A stretch of 64,000 nt of DNA from JBDHWG01 sp039810085 (lineage in GTDB: Bacteria; Chloroflexota; Anaerolineae; Epilineales; JAHCIE01): contig JBDHWG010000008.1 of the NCBI GenBank assembly GCA_039810085.1, positions 62,001-126,000 on the forward strand. Reading direction: 5' to 3'. The notes under the pieces were generated by a model. The model saw nothing but the letters and a program-made list of their open reading frames with translations. It did not search any database and was not told where the DNA came from. The translations under genes were made by a program, and so were the position numbers. Positions 31,366 through 39,333 of this stretch are shown one piece after another; the stretch's first letter is position 1; each line of letters starts with the position of its first letter.

Positions 31366-33081
31366 ATGCTGCGCAAGAGTTATAGCCTGGCATGCTTTCT
31401 GTTAGCGTTAGCACTCGTGTCCGTTGCCTGCTCCCGCTCCCCGGTTCCCCCCGTTGTCTCTGTCGCCAGCGCCAGCGAGGCGATGATCCCGACGGACCCT
31501 ACCGTTAGCCACCCCAATATCCTGTTCATCCTCACCGACGACCAGGACGTCCGCCTTGGCTCGCTGGACTACATGCCCCACGTCAAGTCCTTGCTGACGG
31601 ACCAGGGCATCGACTTCGAGAATTTCTTCGTCACCGTCTCGCTGTGCTGCCCCTCGCGCTCCACAATCCAGCGCGGCCAATACGCCCACAACACGCAGAT
31701 CTACGGCAACTCGTATACTGCCGCGCACCCCGACGGCGGCTTCCAGAAGTTCTACAAGTTGGGTGAGGAGAACTCGACGGTCGGCACGTGGCTTCACGAT
31801 GCCGGCTACCGTACTGGCCTGATGGGGAAATACCTCAACGGCTACCCACAGACGGACCCGCCTGGGCAGGCGCCGCAGACGTACATCCCGCCGGGCTGGG
31901 ATGAGTGGGACAGCCCAACCGAAGGTCAGGCGCCACCAGACGCGCAGTGCAAGACGAACCAGGGCTACGACGGGCCCTATAGCGAGTACAACTACTGGAT
32001 GAATGAGAACGGCGTCATCGTCCCGTACAAGTGCCAGCCTTCGGACTACATGGTGGATGTGCTATCTGACAAAGCCAACACGTTTATTCAGCACGCGGCG
32101 ACCGACCACAAGCCGTTCTTCCTGTACCTGGCGACGTATGCGCCGCATCAGCCGGCCACCCCGGCGCCGCGCCACGCCAACCTGTTCCAGGATGTGACTG
32201 CCCCGCGCCCGCCCTCGTTCAACGAGCCAGATGTCAGTGACAAGCCGGACTACATCAAGAACCGGCCGTTGTTGGGGCCGACGCCTGTAGCGGCCATCGA
32301 CGAGCTGTACCGCAACCGATTGCGGTCCCTCCAGTCGGTGGACGAGATGGTCGCCCGCTTAGTCGATACGCTGACCACGACCGGCCAGCTCGACAATACC
32401 TACATCTTCCTCGTCTCCGACAATGGCTTCCACATGGGTGAGCACCGTCTGAACTCGGGCAAACAAGCGCCATATGAGGAGGACATCCGCGTGCCGATGC
32501 TTGTGCGCGGTCCGGGCGTGCCGGCCGGCGTCACTCGACCGCACCTGACGGTGAATGTCGATCTTGCGCCGACGTTCGCCGCGCTGGCCGGCGCGACAGC
32601 CCCCGCTTTCGTGGACGGCCGCTCCCTTGTGCCGCTGCTTCACGGCGACCCGCCGGGGTTGAATGACTGGCGATGCGCTGTGTTGTTGTCCCACGGCGAC
32701 GTGGACGAGGCGCCGCTCCAGACGGATAGCACCCTGGAACCGCTGGACCCGATGGAGCTGGAGATGCGCGGCCCGCAAGCCGTTAGCGCCATCACGCCGT
32801 TTGCCGGTTTGCGCACGGTGACGCAGAAGTACGTTGACTACACGACAGGGGAACGCGAGCTTTACAATCTCGTGACAGACCCGTATGAGCTCCATAACCT
32901 GATCAACACGGCCAACCCGACACGGGTGGCACAGCTCGACGATTGGCTCACCCGACTGTCGACGTGCGCCGGGCAGAGCTGCCGCGACATCGAGGGCAAC
33001 GCCCCGTGGGGCGCTTGCGTCGGCTACCGCTCGTTTCTGCCTCACATTGCCCAGGGCGATACACCGGCGCTCGGCCAATAA
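31366..33081 (+). CDS. Secreted lipoprotein sulfatase
   Basis: The 571-residue protein has a lipoprotein signal ('LALVSVACS', Cys22) and a type I sulfatase domain. The formylglycine site is C94 in 'LCCPSRS' (C-x-P-x-R); the metal site begins 'ILTDDQD', and 'TGLMGKYLNGY', 'YLATYAPHQP' and 'SDNGFHMGEH' complete the active site. Sequence style is closest to N-acetylglucosamine-6-sulfatase or choline-sulfatase relatives, so a sulfated polysaccharide is a likely substrate. AAGGAAGG lies six bases upstream of the ATG at 31366, and a TATACT -10 is at 31298-31303. A formylglycine-generating enzyme would have to be encoded elsewhere. Confidence 0.88.
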   Translation: MLRKSYSLACFLLALALVSVACSRSPVPPVVSVASASEAMIPTDPTVSHPNILFILTDDQDVRLGSLDYMPHVKSLLTDQGIDFENFFVTVSLCCPSRSTIQRGQYAHNTQIYGNSYTAAHPDGGFQKFYKLGEENSTVGTWLHDAGYRTGLMGKYLNGYPQTDPPGQAPQTYIPPGWDEWDSPTEGQAPPDAQCKTNQGYDGPYSEYNYWMNENGVIVPYKCQPSDYMVDVLSDKANTFIQHAATDHKPFFLYLATYAPHQPATPAPRHANLFQDVTAPRPPSFNEPDVSDKPDYIKNRPLLGPTPVAAIDELYRNRLRSLQSVDEMVARLVDTLTTTGQLDNTYIFLVSDNGFHMGEHRLNSGKQAPYEEDIRVPMLVRGPGVPAGVTRPHLTVNVDLAPTFAALAGATAPAFVDGRSLVPLLHGDPPGLNDWRCAVLLSHGDVDEAPLQTDSTLEPLDPMELEMRGPQAVSAITPFAGLRTVTQKYVDYTTGERELYNLVTDPYELHNLINTANPTRVAQLDDWLTRLSTCAGQSCRDIEGNAPWGACVGYRSFLPHIAQGDTPALGQ

Positions 33082-33185
33082 CCGCTACAAGCCGCCCTAC
33101 TCGCGGCCGCGCCACTGCCGTGGCACGCATTATGCTCAAGAGAGGAAGTAGAGGTATCAACCTTTCTTTCCACATGGAGGCATGA

Positions 33186-33446
33186 ATGAGTATCATAGCG
33201 TGGCTCGTTATCGGCTTGCTCGCCGGCTGGATTGCGAGCATGATCATGCGCAGTGGCTACGGTCTGATCGGCGACCTGGTCCTAGGTGTCATCGGCGCAA
33301 TCGTCGGTGGGTTCCTGGCCGGGATGATCTTCGGCGGTGACTACACAACTGGCATCAACGTGACGACCCTGATTACCGCCATTGTCGGCGCAATTATCGT
33401 CATTGCGATTGCTCGTCTGGTTACCGGCCGGCGTGTTGCGGGCTGA
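33186..33446 (+). CDS. GlsB/YeaQ/YmgE-family (transglycosylase-associated) membrane protein
   Basis: This 86-residue, very hydrophobic, glycine-rich protein has the family's 'IIAWLVIGLLAGWIASMIM....G.iGDlvlGviGAivGGflagmi' pattern and a C-terminal 'LVTGRR'. It has three membrane helices. Members are widespread stress-induced membrane proteins of unclear function. GGAGG precedes the ATG. A perfect 14-bp terminator hairpin follows. Confidence 0.88.
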   Translation: MSIIAWLVIGLLAGWIASMIMRSGYGLIGDLVLGVIGAIVGGFLAGMIFGGDYTTGINVTTLITAIVGAIIVIAIARLVTGRRVAG

Positions 33447-33474
33447 TCAACTCTATAGCGTGCGGAAGTGAGAC

Positions 33475-33509
33475 AAAGGACGAAGAAGTTACGCGCTTCT
33501 TCGTCCTTT
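33475..33509. terminator. Terminator hairpin between convergent genes
   Basis: AAAGGACGAAGAAG (33475-33488) pairs perfectly with CTTCTTCGTCCTTT (33496-33509) around a 7-base loop. The A/T-rich stem ends suit a bidirectional terminator. Confidence 0.75.
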
Positions 33510-33529
33510 GCCATTTCATTCGCGTGACA

Positions 33530-34489
33530 TCAATGGTTGGGGGAAGGGCGGCCGGGTAAGAGAAACTTCAGACGCTCGCCGAAGCCGCTAACTTTCTCAA
33601 GCCCTTGCCGATAGAGTTCTCGGGTCCGGTCGAGAACGCCCGAGTTGCGCACCACCCCATCAATCCTCTGCCACCCTGCCACCCCCTGCGCCCACATCCC
33701 CCGCAACGCCGTCATCAAAGCGGCTCGCAACTGCTCGGATTGCGCCGACTCGACGGTCGCCCGCTGGCTCGTCGTCTGAGCGGCAGGGGCTGGCGTTGGG
33801 CGCGAGGCCAACTGCTGGACGTAGCGGCCGACATCCGGCCAGTCCGGGCCGAGAATGGCTGCCACAAGCGCCGCCTGCGCCGGGCGGTAGATGGGAATGT
33901 AGCGCTCCTGGCTGTATGCCAGCTTTTTCCATCGCTCGTCGAAGCTGTCATAGGCGATGGCGACGTTCGGGCCGAGCAGCGAGTCGTTGACGTAGAAGAC
34001 GCTCTGGGTGTCGTCGTAGCCGGTGACAACGCGGAAGTGGCTGATGGGGTTGGTCTCGCTGACGACCTGTAGCACGATGACGGGAATGTCGTTGGCGACC
34101 AGAGACTTGATGAGGTCGCGTGTCCCACCAGTGCGCGGCTTCGCGTCGAGGCCGAACTTGGCGACATACGGCGCGATGACCTGCCAGCCCATCCCACTGC
34201 TATTGGGGTCGGGGCGCAATGCCTGCCGCGCTTCTTCCTGCGAGACGTTGACGCCATAGTAGCTGAGGGCGGCAGACACCGATGCCGGGCCACAGTTGTT
34301 GAGGGTCTGCCAGCTGTGCTTGAGGCCGGTGAGAGCGTAGTGCTGGGGTGCAGGGCGGGGCGTGACGCTCGCCGCCTGGACGGTCCCACCGTCATTGGGT
34401 GGATCAGCCGCAGAGATAGTCACAGTCGCAGCTACGAGAATCGCGGCTGCCAGAAGGCCAAGCCAGGGCATGAGCCAGGCCCGATGCAT
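33530..34489 (-). CDS. Secreted C39-like cysteine peptidase
   Basis: The 319-residue protein has a signal peptide (hydrophobic residues ~8-27) and a C39-like papain fold. Cys66 lies in 'LNNCGPASVSAALSYYG', His in 'ISHFRVVTGYD', and Asp/Asn in 'VNDSL'. The triad looks intact, so it is probably an active extracellular peptidase or transglutaminase-like hydrolase. A second, unassigned ~120-residue region follows ('AALVAAILGPDW' onwards). A TATAAT -10 lies on the minus strand at 34562-34567, ~75 bases upstream. The 272-base gap to the next gene shows nothing else clear. Confidence 0.82.
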   Translation of the reverse strand: MHRAWLMPWLGLLAAAILVAATVTISAADPPNDGGTVQAASVTPRPAPQHYALTGLKHSWQTLNNCGPASVSAALSYYGVNVSQEEARQALRPDPNSSGMGWQVIAPYVAKFGLDAKPRTGGTRDLIKSLVANDIPVIVLQVVSETNPISHFRVVTGYDDTQSVFYVNDSLLGPNVAIAYDSFDERWKKLAYSQERYIPIYRPAQAALVAAILGPDWPDVGRYVQQLASRPTPAPAAQTTSQRATVESAQSEQLRAALMTALRGMWAQGVAGWQRIDGVVRNSGVLDRTRELYRQGLEKVSGFGERLKFLLPGRPSPNH

Positions 34490-34761
34490 GAAAATCCTCT
34501 TCTAGATCAATGTGGGTACGAAGATTGCAGGGGAAGTGGTAGCGGTCCTGTTGTCCGACCAATTATACGCCGATGGGGGGCGACGACGAAACCACGATCG
34601 CAAATCCGTTGGATGGGACTACGCCAGAGCGCCAACCCCACGTGGTTAGGTCGGCGCTAATTGGCATGTATCTTGCTGAATTCGAACGGGTTGTGCCGAT
34701 GAGCCGGCACTATGCGCTGACGCTTTGTCTTCTGTATTGATAATAGGCTCAGGGAGACGGT

Positions 34762-36456
34762 GTGGACGTTGCTTTTCAGACGCCTATCGCGCTCGACCGT
34801 GACGTCTTCATGCGCCGGTTGATCTCGAGTTTGGGCTACTTGAACGAGAGCATCCTCGGCAGCGATATCGCCGGGGCATACATCATGAACGTGGGCCTGT
34901 CCATGGGGGCAGCCATCGAGCTAGAGTACAAGAAGGCGTGGGGCGTTGACCGCCCCTTGACCGTTGACGAGTACGCTCACGTCATCGTCGACCTGAAGCA
35001 GAAGATCCAGGGTAACTTCTCGCTCGTCTCTAAAGACGAGAACAAGGTTGTTGTTCAAACCACATCCTGCCCTTTCGATGAGTTCGTTCGCCAGTCACCC
35101 TCGCTATGCTTCATGACTAGCTCGGTGTTCGGTGGGATCGCGGCGCGCAACTTTGGCTATGGCAAAACCGCGCTCCACCAGCGCATCGCCCTGGGCGACC
35201 CTGGCTGCTACGTGACCGTCTTTCTGCGCCGTACGCCGGAGGCTGAGGCGGCCATCGGCAAGGAATACTACCCCGATGTCGAGCGCGCCAGTCCGAACAT
35301 CGGTGAGCAGCTCCGCCTGATGAACAGCGTGCGCTGCCTGCGGGAAGAGTTGAGCACGACTAGTTCTCGCTGGGAGGAGGTCGTGCGCGGGGCCGCTGAG
35401 GCCATCTGCGTGCTGAACCGCGAAGGGCATGTGACCTTTGCCAATACCTCATGGCGTGGACTGCTCGGTGTCGAAGGAGAAGAGCTGGTCGGCAGCCTGT
35501 TCGGACGGATCGTCCACCCCGACGACCTCGCGACAGCCCTCGAAGCCGTCCAGGATGCTATGCGCGGCCAGCGTGTCACGCGGCGCGAGTGGCGGCTCAA
35601 AGACCGCGAGAATGCCTGGCGCGATGTGGCCGCGAGTCTAGCGCCGATTCGGGATGAGGTTGGCCAGATTGTGGGCGTCATTGGCATTTTCCAAGACATC
35701 ACCGAAGAGCGCGAGGCGCAGCGGCTGAAGGATGAGCTGCTCACGAACGCTTCCCACGAGCTGCGAACCCCTGTGACCACCATCAAGGGCCTTACCGAGG
35801 TGCTGTTGCGGAGCCTGGAGCTGAACAGAAGCATTACCCCTGATCAACTCGCTCGTCGGTTGAAGATGATCCAGAAAGCGGCGGATCGACTGGCGCTCCT
35901 GTCGGCGGACCTCGTCGACGTAGCGCGTTTGCAGTCCGGCCGGCTGCCGCTACCACGGGAGGTCGAGGACCTCAATGCAGTTGTGGAGGGGTGCGTGGCG
36001 CTGCAGCGCGAACGGGTCGAAGGGCTAGATCATCACACATTCTCGCTGCGCCTGGGCGCCGAGCCGCTGCCCGTCAATGTCGAGCCGCGCCGCATCGAGC
36101 AGGTGCTCGTCAACCTCCTGGATAACGCCATCAAGTACTCACCCAACGGCGGTGAGATTATCGTCACGACGGAGAGGCGCGGCGGGACCTGCCAGGTGTC
36201 TATCTCAGACCCCGGCATCGGCGTGCCTGCCCGCGACATAGCTAACCTGTTCGCACCGTTCTACCGCGCTTCCAACGCATCTTCACGCAATTTCGACGGG
36301 CTTGGCTTTGGCCTCTACCTCAGCCGTGAGATTGTGACGGCCCACGGCGGCGACTTGACCGTCGAAAGCACCGAGGGCCGCGGGGCGACGTTCACCGTCT
36401 CACTTCCCCTCGTCGACTTGCCGTTGGATTCAGATATGGATGCGAACCATGCCTAA
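34762..36456 (+). CDS. Sensor histidine kinase with MetOD1-like and PAS domains
   Basis: The 564-residue soluble kinase starts with a ~180-residue domain resembling the 'metanogen output domain 1' family ('SLGYLNESILGSDIAGAYIMNVGLSMGAAIE', 'TTSCPFDEFVRQSPSLCFMT'), with conserved Cys residues. A PAS domain follows (~205-325: 'AICVLNREGHVTFAN', 'GIFQDITEERE'), then HisKA ('NASHELRTPVTTIKG') and HATPase ('NLLDNAIKYSPNGG', 'GIGVPARDI', 'GLGFGLYLSR'). There is no membrane segment, so it senses a cytoplasmic signal. The start is GTG with AGGGAG upstream. The downstream receiver gene overlaps it by eight bases and is its probable partner. Confidence 0.85.
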   Translation: MDVAFQTPIALDRDVFMRRLISSLGYLNESILGSDIAGAYIMNVGLSMGAAIELEYKKAWGVDRPLTVDEYAHVIVDLKQKIQGNFSLVSKDENKVVVQTTSCPFDEFVRQSPSLCFMTSSVFGGIAARNFGYGKTALHQRIALGDPGCYVTVFLRRTPEAEAAIGKEYYPDVERASPNIGEQLRLMNSVRCLREELSTTSSRWEEVVRGAAEAICVLNREGHVTFANTSWRGLLGVEGEELVGSLFGRIVHPDDLATALEAVQDAMRGQRVTRREWRLKDRENAWRDVAASLAPIRDEVGQIVGVIGIFQDITEEREAQRLKDELLTNASHELRTPVTTIKGLTEVLLRSLELNRSITPDQLARRLKMIQKAADRLALLSADLVDVARLQSGRLPLPREVEDLNAVVEGCVALQRERVEGLDHHTFSLRLGAEPLPVNVEPRRIEQVLVNLLDNAIKYSPNGGEIIVTTERRGGTCQVSISDPGIGVPARDIANLFAPFYRASNASSRNFDGLGFGLYLSREIVTAHGGDLTVESTEGRGATFTVSLPLVDLPLDSDMDANHA

Positions 36457-36811
36457 AACTGTGCTGCTAGTAGACGATGACAAGGGTATCCAGGAGACGC
36501 TCGAAGCCATGCTCGAGCTCGAGGGGTACCACGTCGAGGTTGCCGACGATGGGCTGGAAGCTCTTGAGAAGATAAGCCGCCGCATTCCTGACGTGCTGCT
36601 GCTCGACTTGATGCTGCCGCGGATGAGCGGGCAGGCGTTGGCGGAGGAGCTAGAGCGCCGTCGGCTGCGCGAGCAGCTGCGCATCGTGGTTGTGACGGCG
36701 GACGGGCGTGCGCAGCAGAAGGCGCGGCAGGTGGGCGCCGACGGCTACGTTGTCAAGCCTTTCAGCATGAACGCGCTACTGAACGAGGTTGCCCGAGTGG
36801 CGGAGATGTAG
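36449..36811 (+). CDS. Single-domain response regulator
   Basis: The 120-residue CheY-like receiver has the acidic pocket 'LLVDDDKG', phospho-acceptor Asp in 'DVLLLDLMLPRMSG', Thr in 'VVVTADG' and Lys in 'VVKPFS'. It has no output domain. It overlaps the kinase gene by eight bases and so is likely its target, acting through protein-protein contact. Its 3' end overlaps the convergent PlsY-like gene by 36 bases. Confidence 0.88.
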   Translation: MPKTVLLVDDDKGIQETLEAMLELEGYHVEVADDGLEALEKISRRIPDVLLLDLMLPRMSGQALAEELERRRLREQLRIVVVTADGRAQQKARQVGADGYVVKPFSMNALLNEVARVAEM

Positions 36812-37306
36812 CGCGACACTGGCGAACACCACGACACATACTCCCAGGGCCATGAGCAGGGCGGCTGGTGGGTCGTGTAACAGGGCGGCTGCCAATGGCG
36901 CGAGGGACGCGGCAACAAGCGTCACTGTGTCCGGCTGGCGAACGAGCACGAAGACAAGCGCCCAGGCAATTGTCACAGCAATGAGAGCTAGCGGGACGGC
37001 GACGGCGAGCGCGCCGACAGCCGCGCCCAGCGTGGCGCTGCCGCGTTTCCCCTGCCAGAACGAAAAGCTCGCTCCCGCCACCACGGCAACACCTGCCACC
37101 GTCATTCCATAAGCCGACCACGCGTAGTGCGCGGCCAGCCAGGCGAGAGCCGCGCCTTTAGCCACCTCGATGAGAAAGCTCAGGACGTTCGTCTTGTCGA
37201 GGGGATGCGAGCGGGAAGGCCCGAAGAGCCGCACTATAATGTAGTCGATCGGGAGAGCGCCGACGAAGTACGCTAGGGCGGCCCAGGCGAGGAGATTGAG
37301 GCCCAT
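36776..37306 (-). CDS. Divergent PlsY-like membrane protein
   Basis: The 176-residue protein has five or six hydrophobic segments in the layout of glycerol-3-phosphate acyltransferase PlsY. There are echoes of its motifs: 'YFVGALPIDYIIVRLFG' for the first loop, 'DKTNVLSFLIEVAKGA' for S/G-ATNV...KG, and 'FSFWQGKRGSAT' for the GHxFP/KGGKG region. The catalytic GSGNxGATN serine/glycine motif and the GHxFP histidine are not preserved, so acyltransferase activity is doubtful. Its end overlaps the receiver gene on the other strand. Confidence 0.55.
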   Translation of the reverse strand: MGLNLLAWAALAYFVGALPIDYIIVRLFGPSRSHPLDKTNVLSFLIEVAKGAALAWLAAHYAWSAYGMTVAGVAVVAGASFSFWQGKRGSATLGAAVGALAVAVPLALIAVTIAWALVFVLVRQPDTVTLVAASLAPLAAALLHDPPAALLMALGVCVVVFASVALHLRHSGNLVQ

Positions 37307-37380
37307 AGGGGAAATAGGCGGGCCGGGCAGACTCGACCAAGATGTCACACCTTCGGTCGGATCCGCTCGGCCCGCGATGC

Positions 37381-38742
37381 TTACTCGACTGGCTCGACCT
37401 CGGGGTCACCCTCGGCCTCGCCCTCCAGGTGGAGGTCCGGATTCAGGCGGTAGTACGCGTGGTTGCCCCGCGTGCTGCGCACCAGGAGCTTGCGGTTGAT
37501 CGACTCCTTGATCATCTCCTTCATCTGCTTGTTAGAGAGATCGAGGACTTCCTTGTTTCGCAGGGCGCGCAGACTGTCGAAAATCTCGATAAACAGCACC
37601 GGCTGATCGAACTGCTGCATCATCTCGCGGAAGATCTGCCACTCTTCGTCGCCGATGTCTTCCGCTAGCCCATCCGCGCCCTCCAGCTCCGGCTCGATGA
37701 TTTCCGGTTCAGTGTGCGGCTCAGGCTCCTCGGCCAGCGCCACGTCGGCGACGCTCTCCGGCTCAACCATCGTGCCGTCGGCTGGCGCAGGCGGCTGGCT
37801 CGGCTTTCCTTTGCGCCCGCCCCGCCGGGACCGCGACTTGCTCGCGCTCTCGACCGCCGACGCCCGTTCTGGCTCGGGTTGGCGCGGACGGATAACCTCG
37901 ATCTCGTCCTCGATGGACTCGGGCGCAAACTGGCTCAGCTTCAGCGGGTCCTCGCCGGGCAGGAAGACCTCGGTGACGGAGCCGCTACTGAAGACCTGGA
38001 CGAGGTTGCGCTGCTCGGCCTCGCGCACGAAGTCGCGGAACTTGGAGAACGGGCGGCCCTTCTTATCCTTGAGCTTCGTTTCGTCAAAATCGCCCATCAG
38101 CTCGACCATCAGCAGCTTGAGCGTCGCCAGCGTCGCCAGGTTGCCGCGTTGCCGTGCAAGCTTCACGGCCTGCACCAGCACGCTATAGGGGTCCTTCTCG
38201 CGCTTGCCGCCTGGCCGACGTCCGTTCTCGCCGTCTTCATCCTCGTCGTATTTGTCGACGACGTTCGAGTAGAAGATGAACTCGTCGGCGCTCTGCGCCA
38301 GGTGCGAGGAGGCCGCGTCGGCGACGCCGATGACGATGGCGCGCTTGCCCTGCTGCCGGATGGCGTTGATTAGGGGAATGAAGTCGCGGTCGCCGGTAAT
38401 GATGACGTACGTGTCGATGTTGGGGTGCGTGTAGAGGGTCTTCATGCAGTCGATACACATGTGGATATCGACCGAGTTCTTGATGGCGCGGCCAATGCGG
38501 CCCTCTTCCCGGTCATAGTAGTACGTCGGCACGTACATCGGCTCGATGCTGTTGGCGTACAGAGCGTTGGTCACACGCGGGTAGCGATACCAGTCGGCGT
38601 AGGCGCGGGCGATGGTCACGCGCCCATATTCCTCACACTTATCCCGGATACTGTCAAAGTTCGGTTGCTCGCCGTACTTATTGCGGATCGAGATATAGAT
38701 GTTCTCGAAATCCACAAACACAGCGACATCAGTTGTTGCCAT
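37381..38742 (-). CDS. NYN-domain (LabA-like) protein with OST-HTH/LOTUS-like and C-terminal winged-helix regions
   Basis: The 453-residue protein opens with an NYN/PIN-like nuclease domain (~1-165). The Asp pattern is 'AVFVDFENIY', 'KNSVDIHMCIDCM' and 'IITGDRDFIPLINAIRQQGK'. Residues ~185-265 resemble an OST-HTH/LOTUS RNA-binding domain ('LVQAVKLARQRGNLATLATLKLLMVEL', 'KFRDFVREAEQRNLV'). A basic/acidic low-complexity linker (~285-355) follows, then a last winged-helix-like segment ('DLSNKQMKEMIKESINRKLLVRSTRGNHAYYRL'). This suggests an RNA-processing or RNA-surveillance nuclease. It has a ~235-base structured leader. Confidence 0.82.
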   Translation of the reverse strand: MATTDVAVFVDFENIYISIRNKYGEQPNFDSIRDKCEEYGRVTIARAYADWYRYPRVTNALYANSIEPMYVPTYYYDREEGRIGRAIKNSVDIHMCIDCMKTLYTHPNIDTYVIITGDRDFIPLINAIRQQGKRAIVIGVADAASSHLAQSADEFIFYSNVVDKYDEDEDGENGRRPGGKREKDPYSVLVQAVKLARQRGNLATLATLKLLMVELMGDFDETKLKDKKGRPFSKFRDFVREAEQRNLVQVFSSGSVTEVFLPGEDPLKLSQFAPESIEDEIEVIRPRQPEPERASAVESASKSRSRRGGRKGKPSQPPAPADGTMVEPESVADVALAEEPEPHTEPEIIEPELEGADGLAEDIGDEEWQIFREMMQQFDQPVLFIEIFDSLRALRNKEVLDLSNKQMKEMIKESINRKLLVRSTRGNHAYYRLNPDLHLEGEAEGDPEVEPVE

Positions 38743-38978
38743 AAACTTCTTGTTCTAACCTCTCATCCTTCGTAGAAGGCCGCGCTGTCTTTCAGCGCAG
38801 CATGGTGTGCCTGTCTCAGCGAGTGTGGCGGGGATTCGCCCTATCCACCGCAGTGACTCGCCGCGCGAGCCTCATCGGACGAACCGCCGTCCGCTGGCGG
38901 TTATGAGGAGGCCCAAAAAAAGACCCGTTCCGGACCCACCCGACCACGGGGAGCGCGGGAAAATGGTCTTACGAGTCA
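38743..38978 (-). other. Long structured 5' leader of the NYN gene
   Basis: Reading on the minus strand from the -10 at 38979, the ~235-base leader contains several pairings. There is a U7 tract after GGTCT that can pair with AAGACC near the 5' end. There is a two-part stem in which AACCGCC pairs with GGCGGTT inside an outer GCCT(C)CAT/ATGAGGC stem. A GCGAG...CTCGC stem-loop follows, and GCGCTG/CAGCGC (38782-38798) lies just before the gene. No known riboswitch consensus was recognised. It could be a cis-regulator or a processed small RNA. No protein is supported here. Confidence 0.5.
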
Positions 38979-39006
38979 ATTATACAATAACTAAGTGATA
39001 TCCCAA
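38979..39006 (-). promoter_or_regulatory. Predicted promoter of the NYN gene leader
   Basis: Minus-strand TATAAT (38979-38984) with a weak TTGGGA -35 (39001-39006) at 16-base spacing. Confidence 0.55.
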
Positions 39007-39048
39007 AATGCGCGGCGCGTCCCACTATACCGTGACGGCCTTGTGCAG

Positions 39049-39054
39049 TATAAT
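39049..39054 (+). promoter_or_regulatory. -10 element giving a leaderless cytochrome b5 mRNA
   Basis: A perfect TATAAT ends seven bases before the ATG at 39062, so transcription should start at or next to the start codon. No Shine-Dalgarno is present, consistent with leaderless translation. Confidence 0.6.
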
Positions 39055-39061
39055 CTCGCCC

Positions 39062-39307
39062 ATGACTCTCCCCAAGCTCACGCCGATGCAGCTGCGCCGC
39101 TATGATGGCTCCGGTCGTGGCCCGATCTATGTCGCATACAAGGGGAAGGTCTACGACGTCACGAGTAGCCGCCGCTGGCGTGACGGCTTGCACGAGAATC
39201 TACACTGGGCGGGGTTCGATCTGACGGAATTCCTGGCGGACGCGCCCCACGGCGAGGAGGTGTTCGCGCGCTACCCCGTGGTCGCCGAACTGGCTCCGTC
39301 AGAGTGA
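39062..39307 (+). CDS. Small cytochrome b5-like haem/steroid-binding domain protein
   Basis: The 81-residue protein matches prokaryotic single-domain b5 proteins: 'LRRYDGSGRGPIYVAYKGKVYDVTSSRRWRDGLHENLHWAGFDLTEFLADAPHGEEVFARYPVVAEL'-type order, with axial-ligand candidates in 'LHENLHWAG' and 'PHGEEV'. The eukaryotic HPGG motif is absent, as usual for this subgroup. It is probably a cytoplasmic electron carrier or ligand binder. The ATG lies seven bases after a TATAAT box. Confidence 0.8.
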   Translation: MTLPKLTPMQLRRYDGSGRGPIYVAYKGKVYDVTSSRRWRDGLHENLHWAGFDLTEFLADAPHGEEVFARYPVVAELAPSE

Positions 39308-39333
39308 CCCCATCTGCTGTACAGGAGAGGAAC

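Noticed and set aside
38743..38978. NYN leader as SRP RNA or another housekeeping RNA
   Set aside because: A short GTCCGGAA resembles part of the SRP hairpin, but the flanking symmetric-loop sequences of SRP RNA are missing; tRNA, tmRNA and 6S features are also absent.
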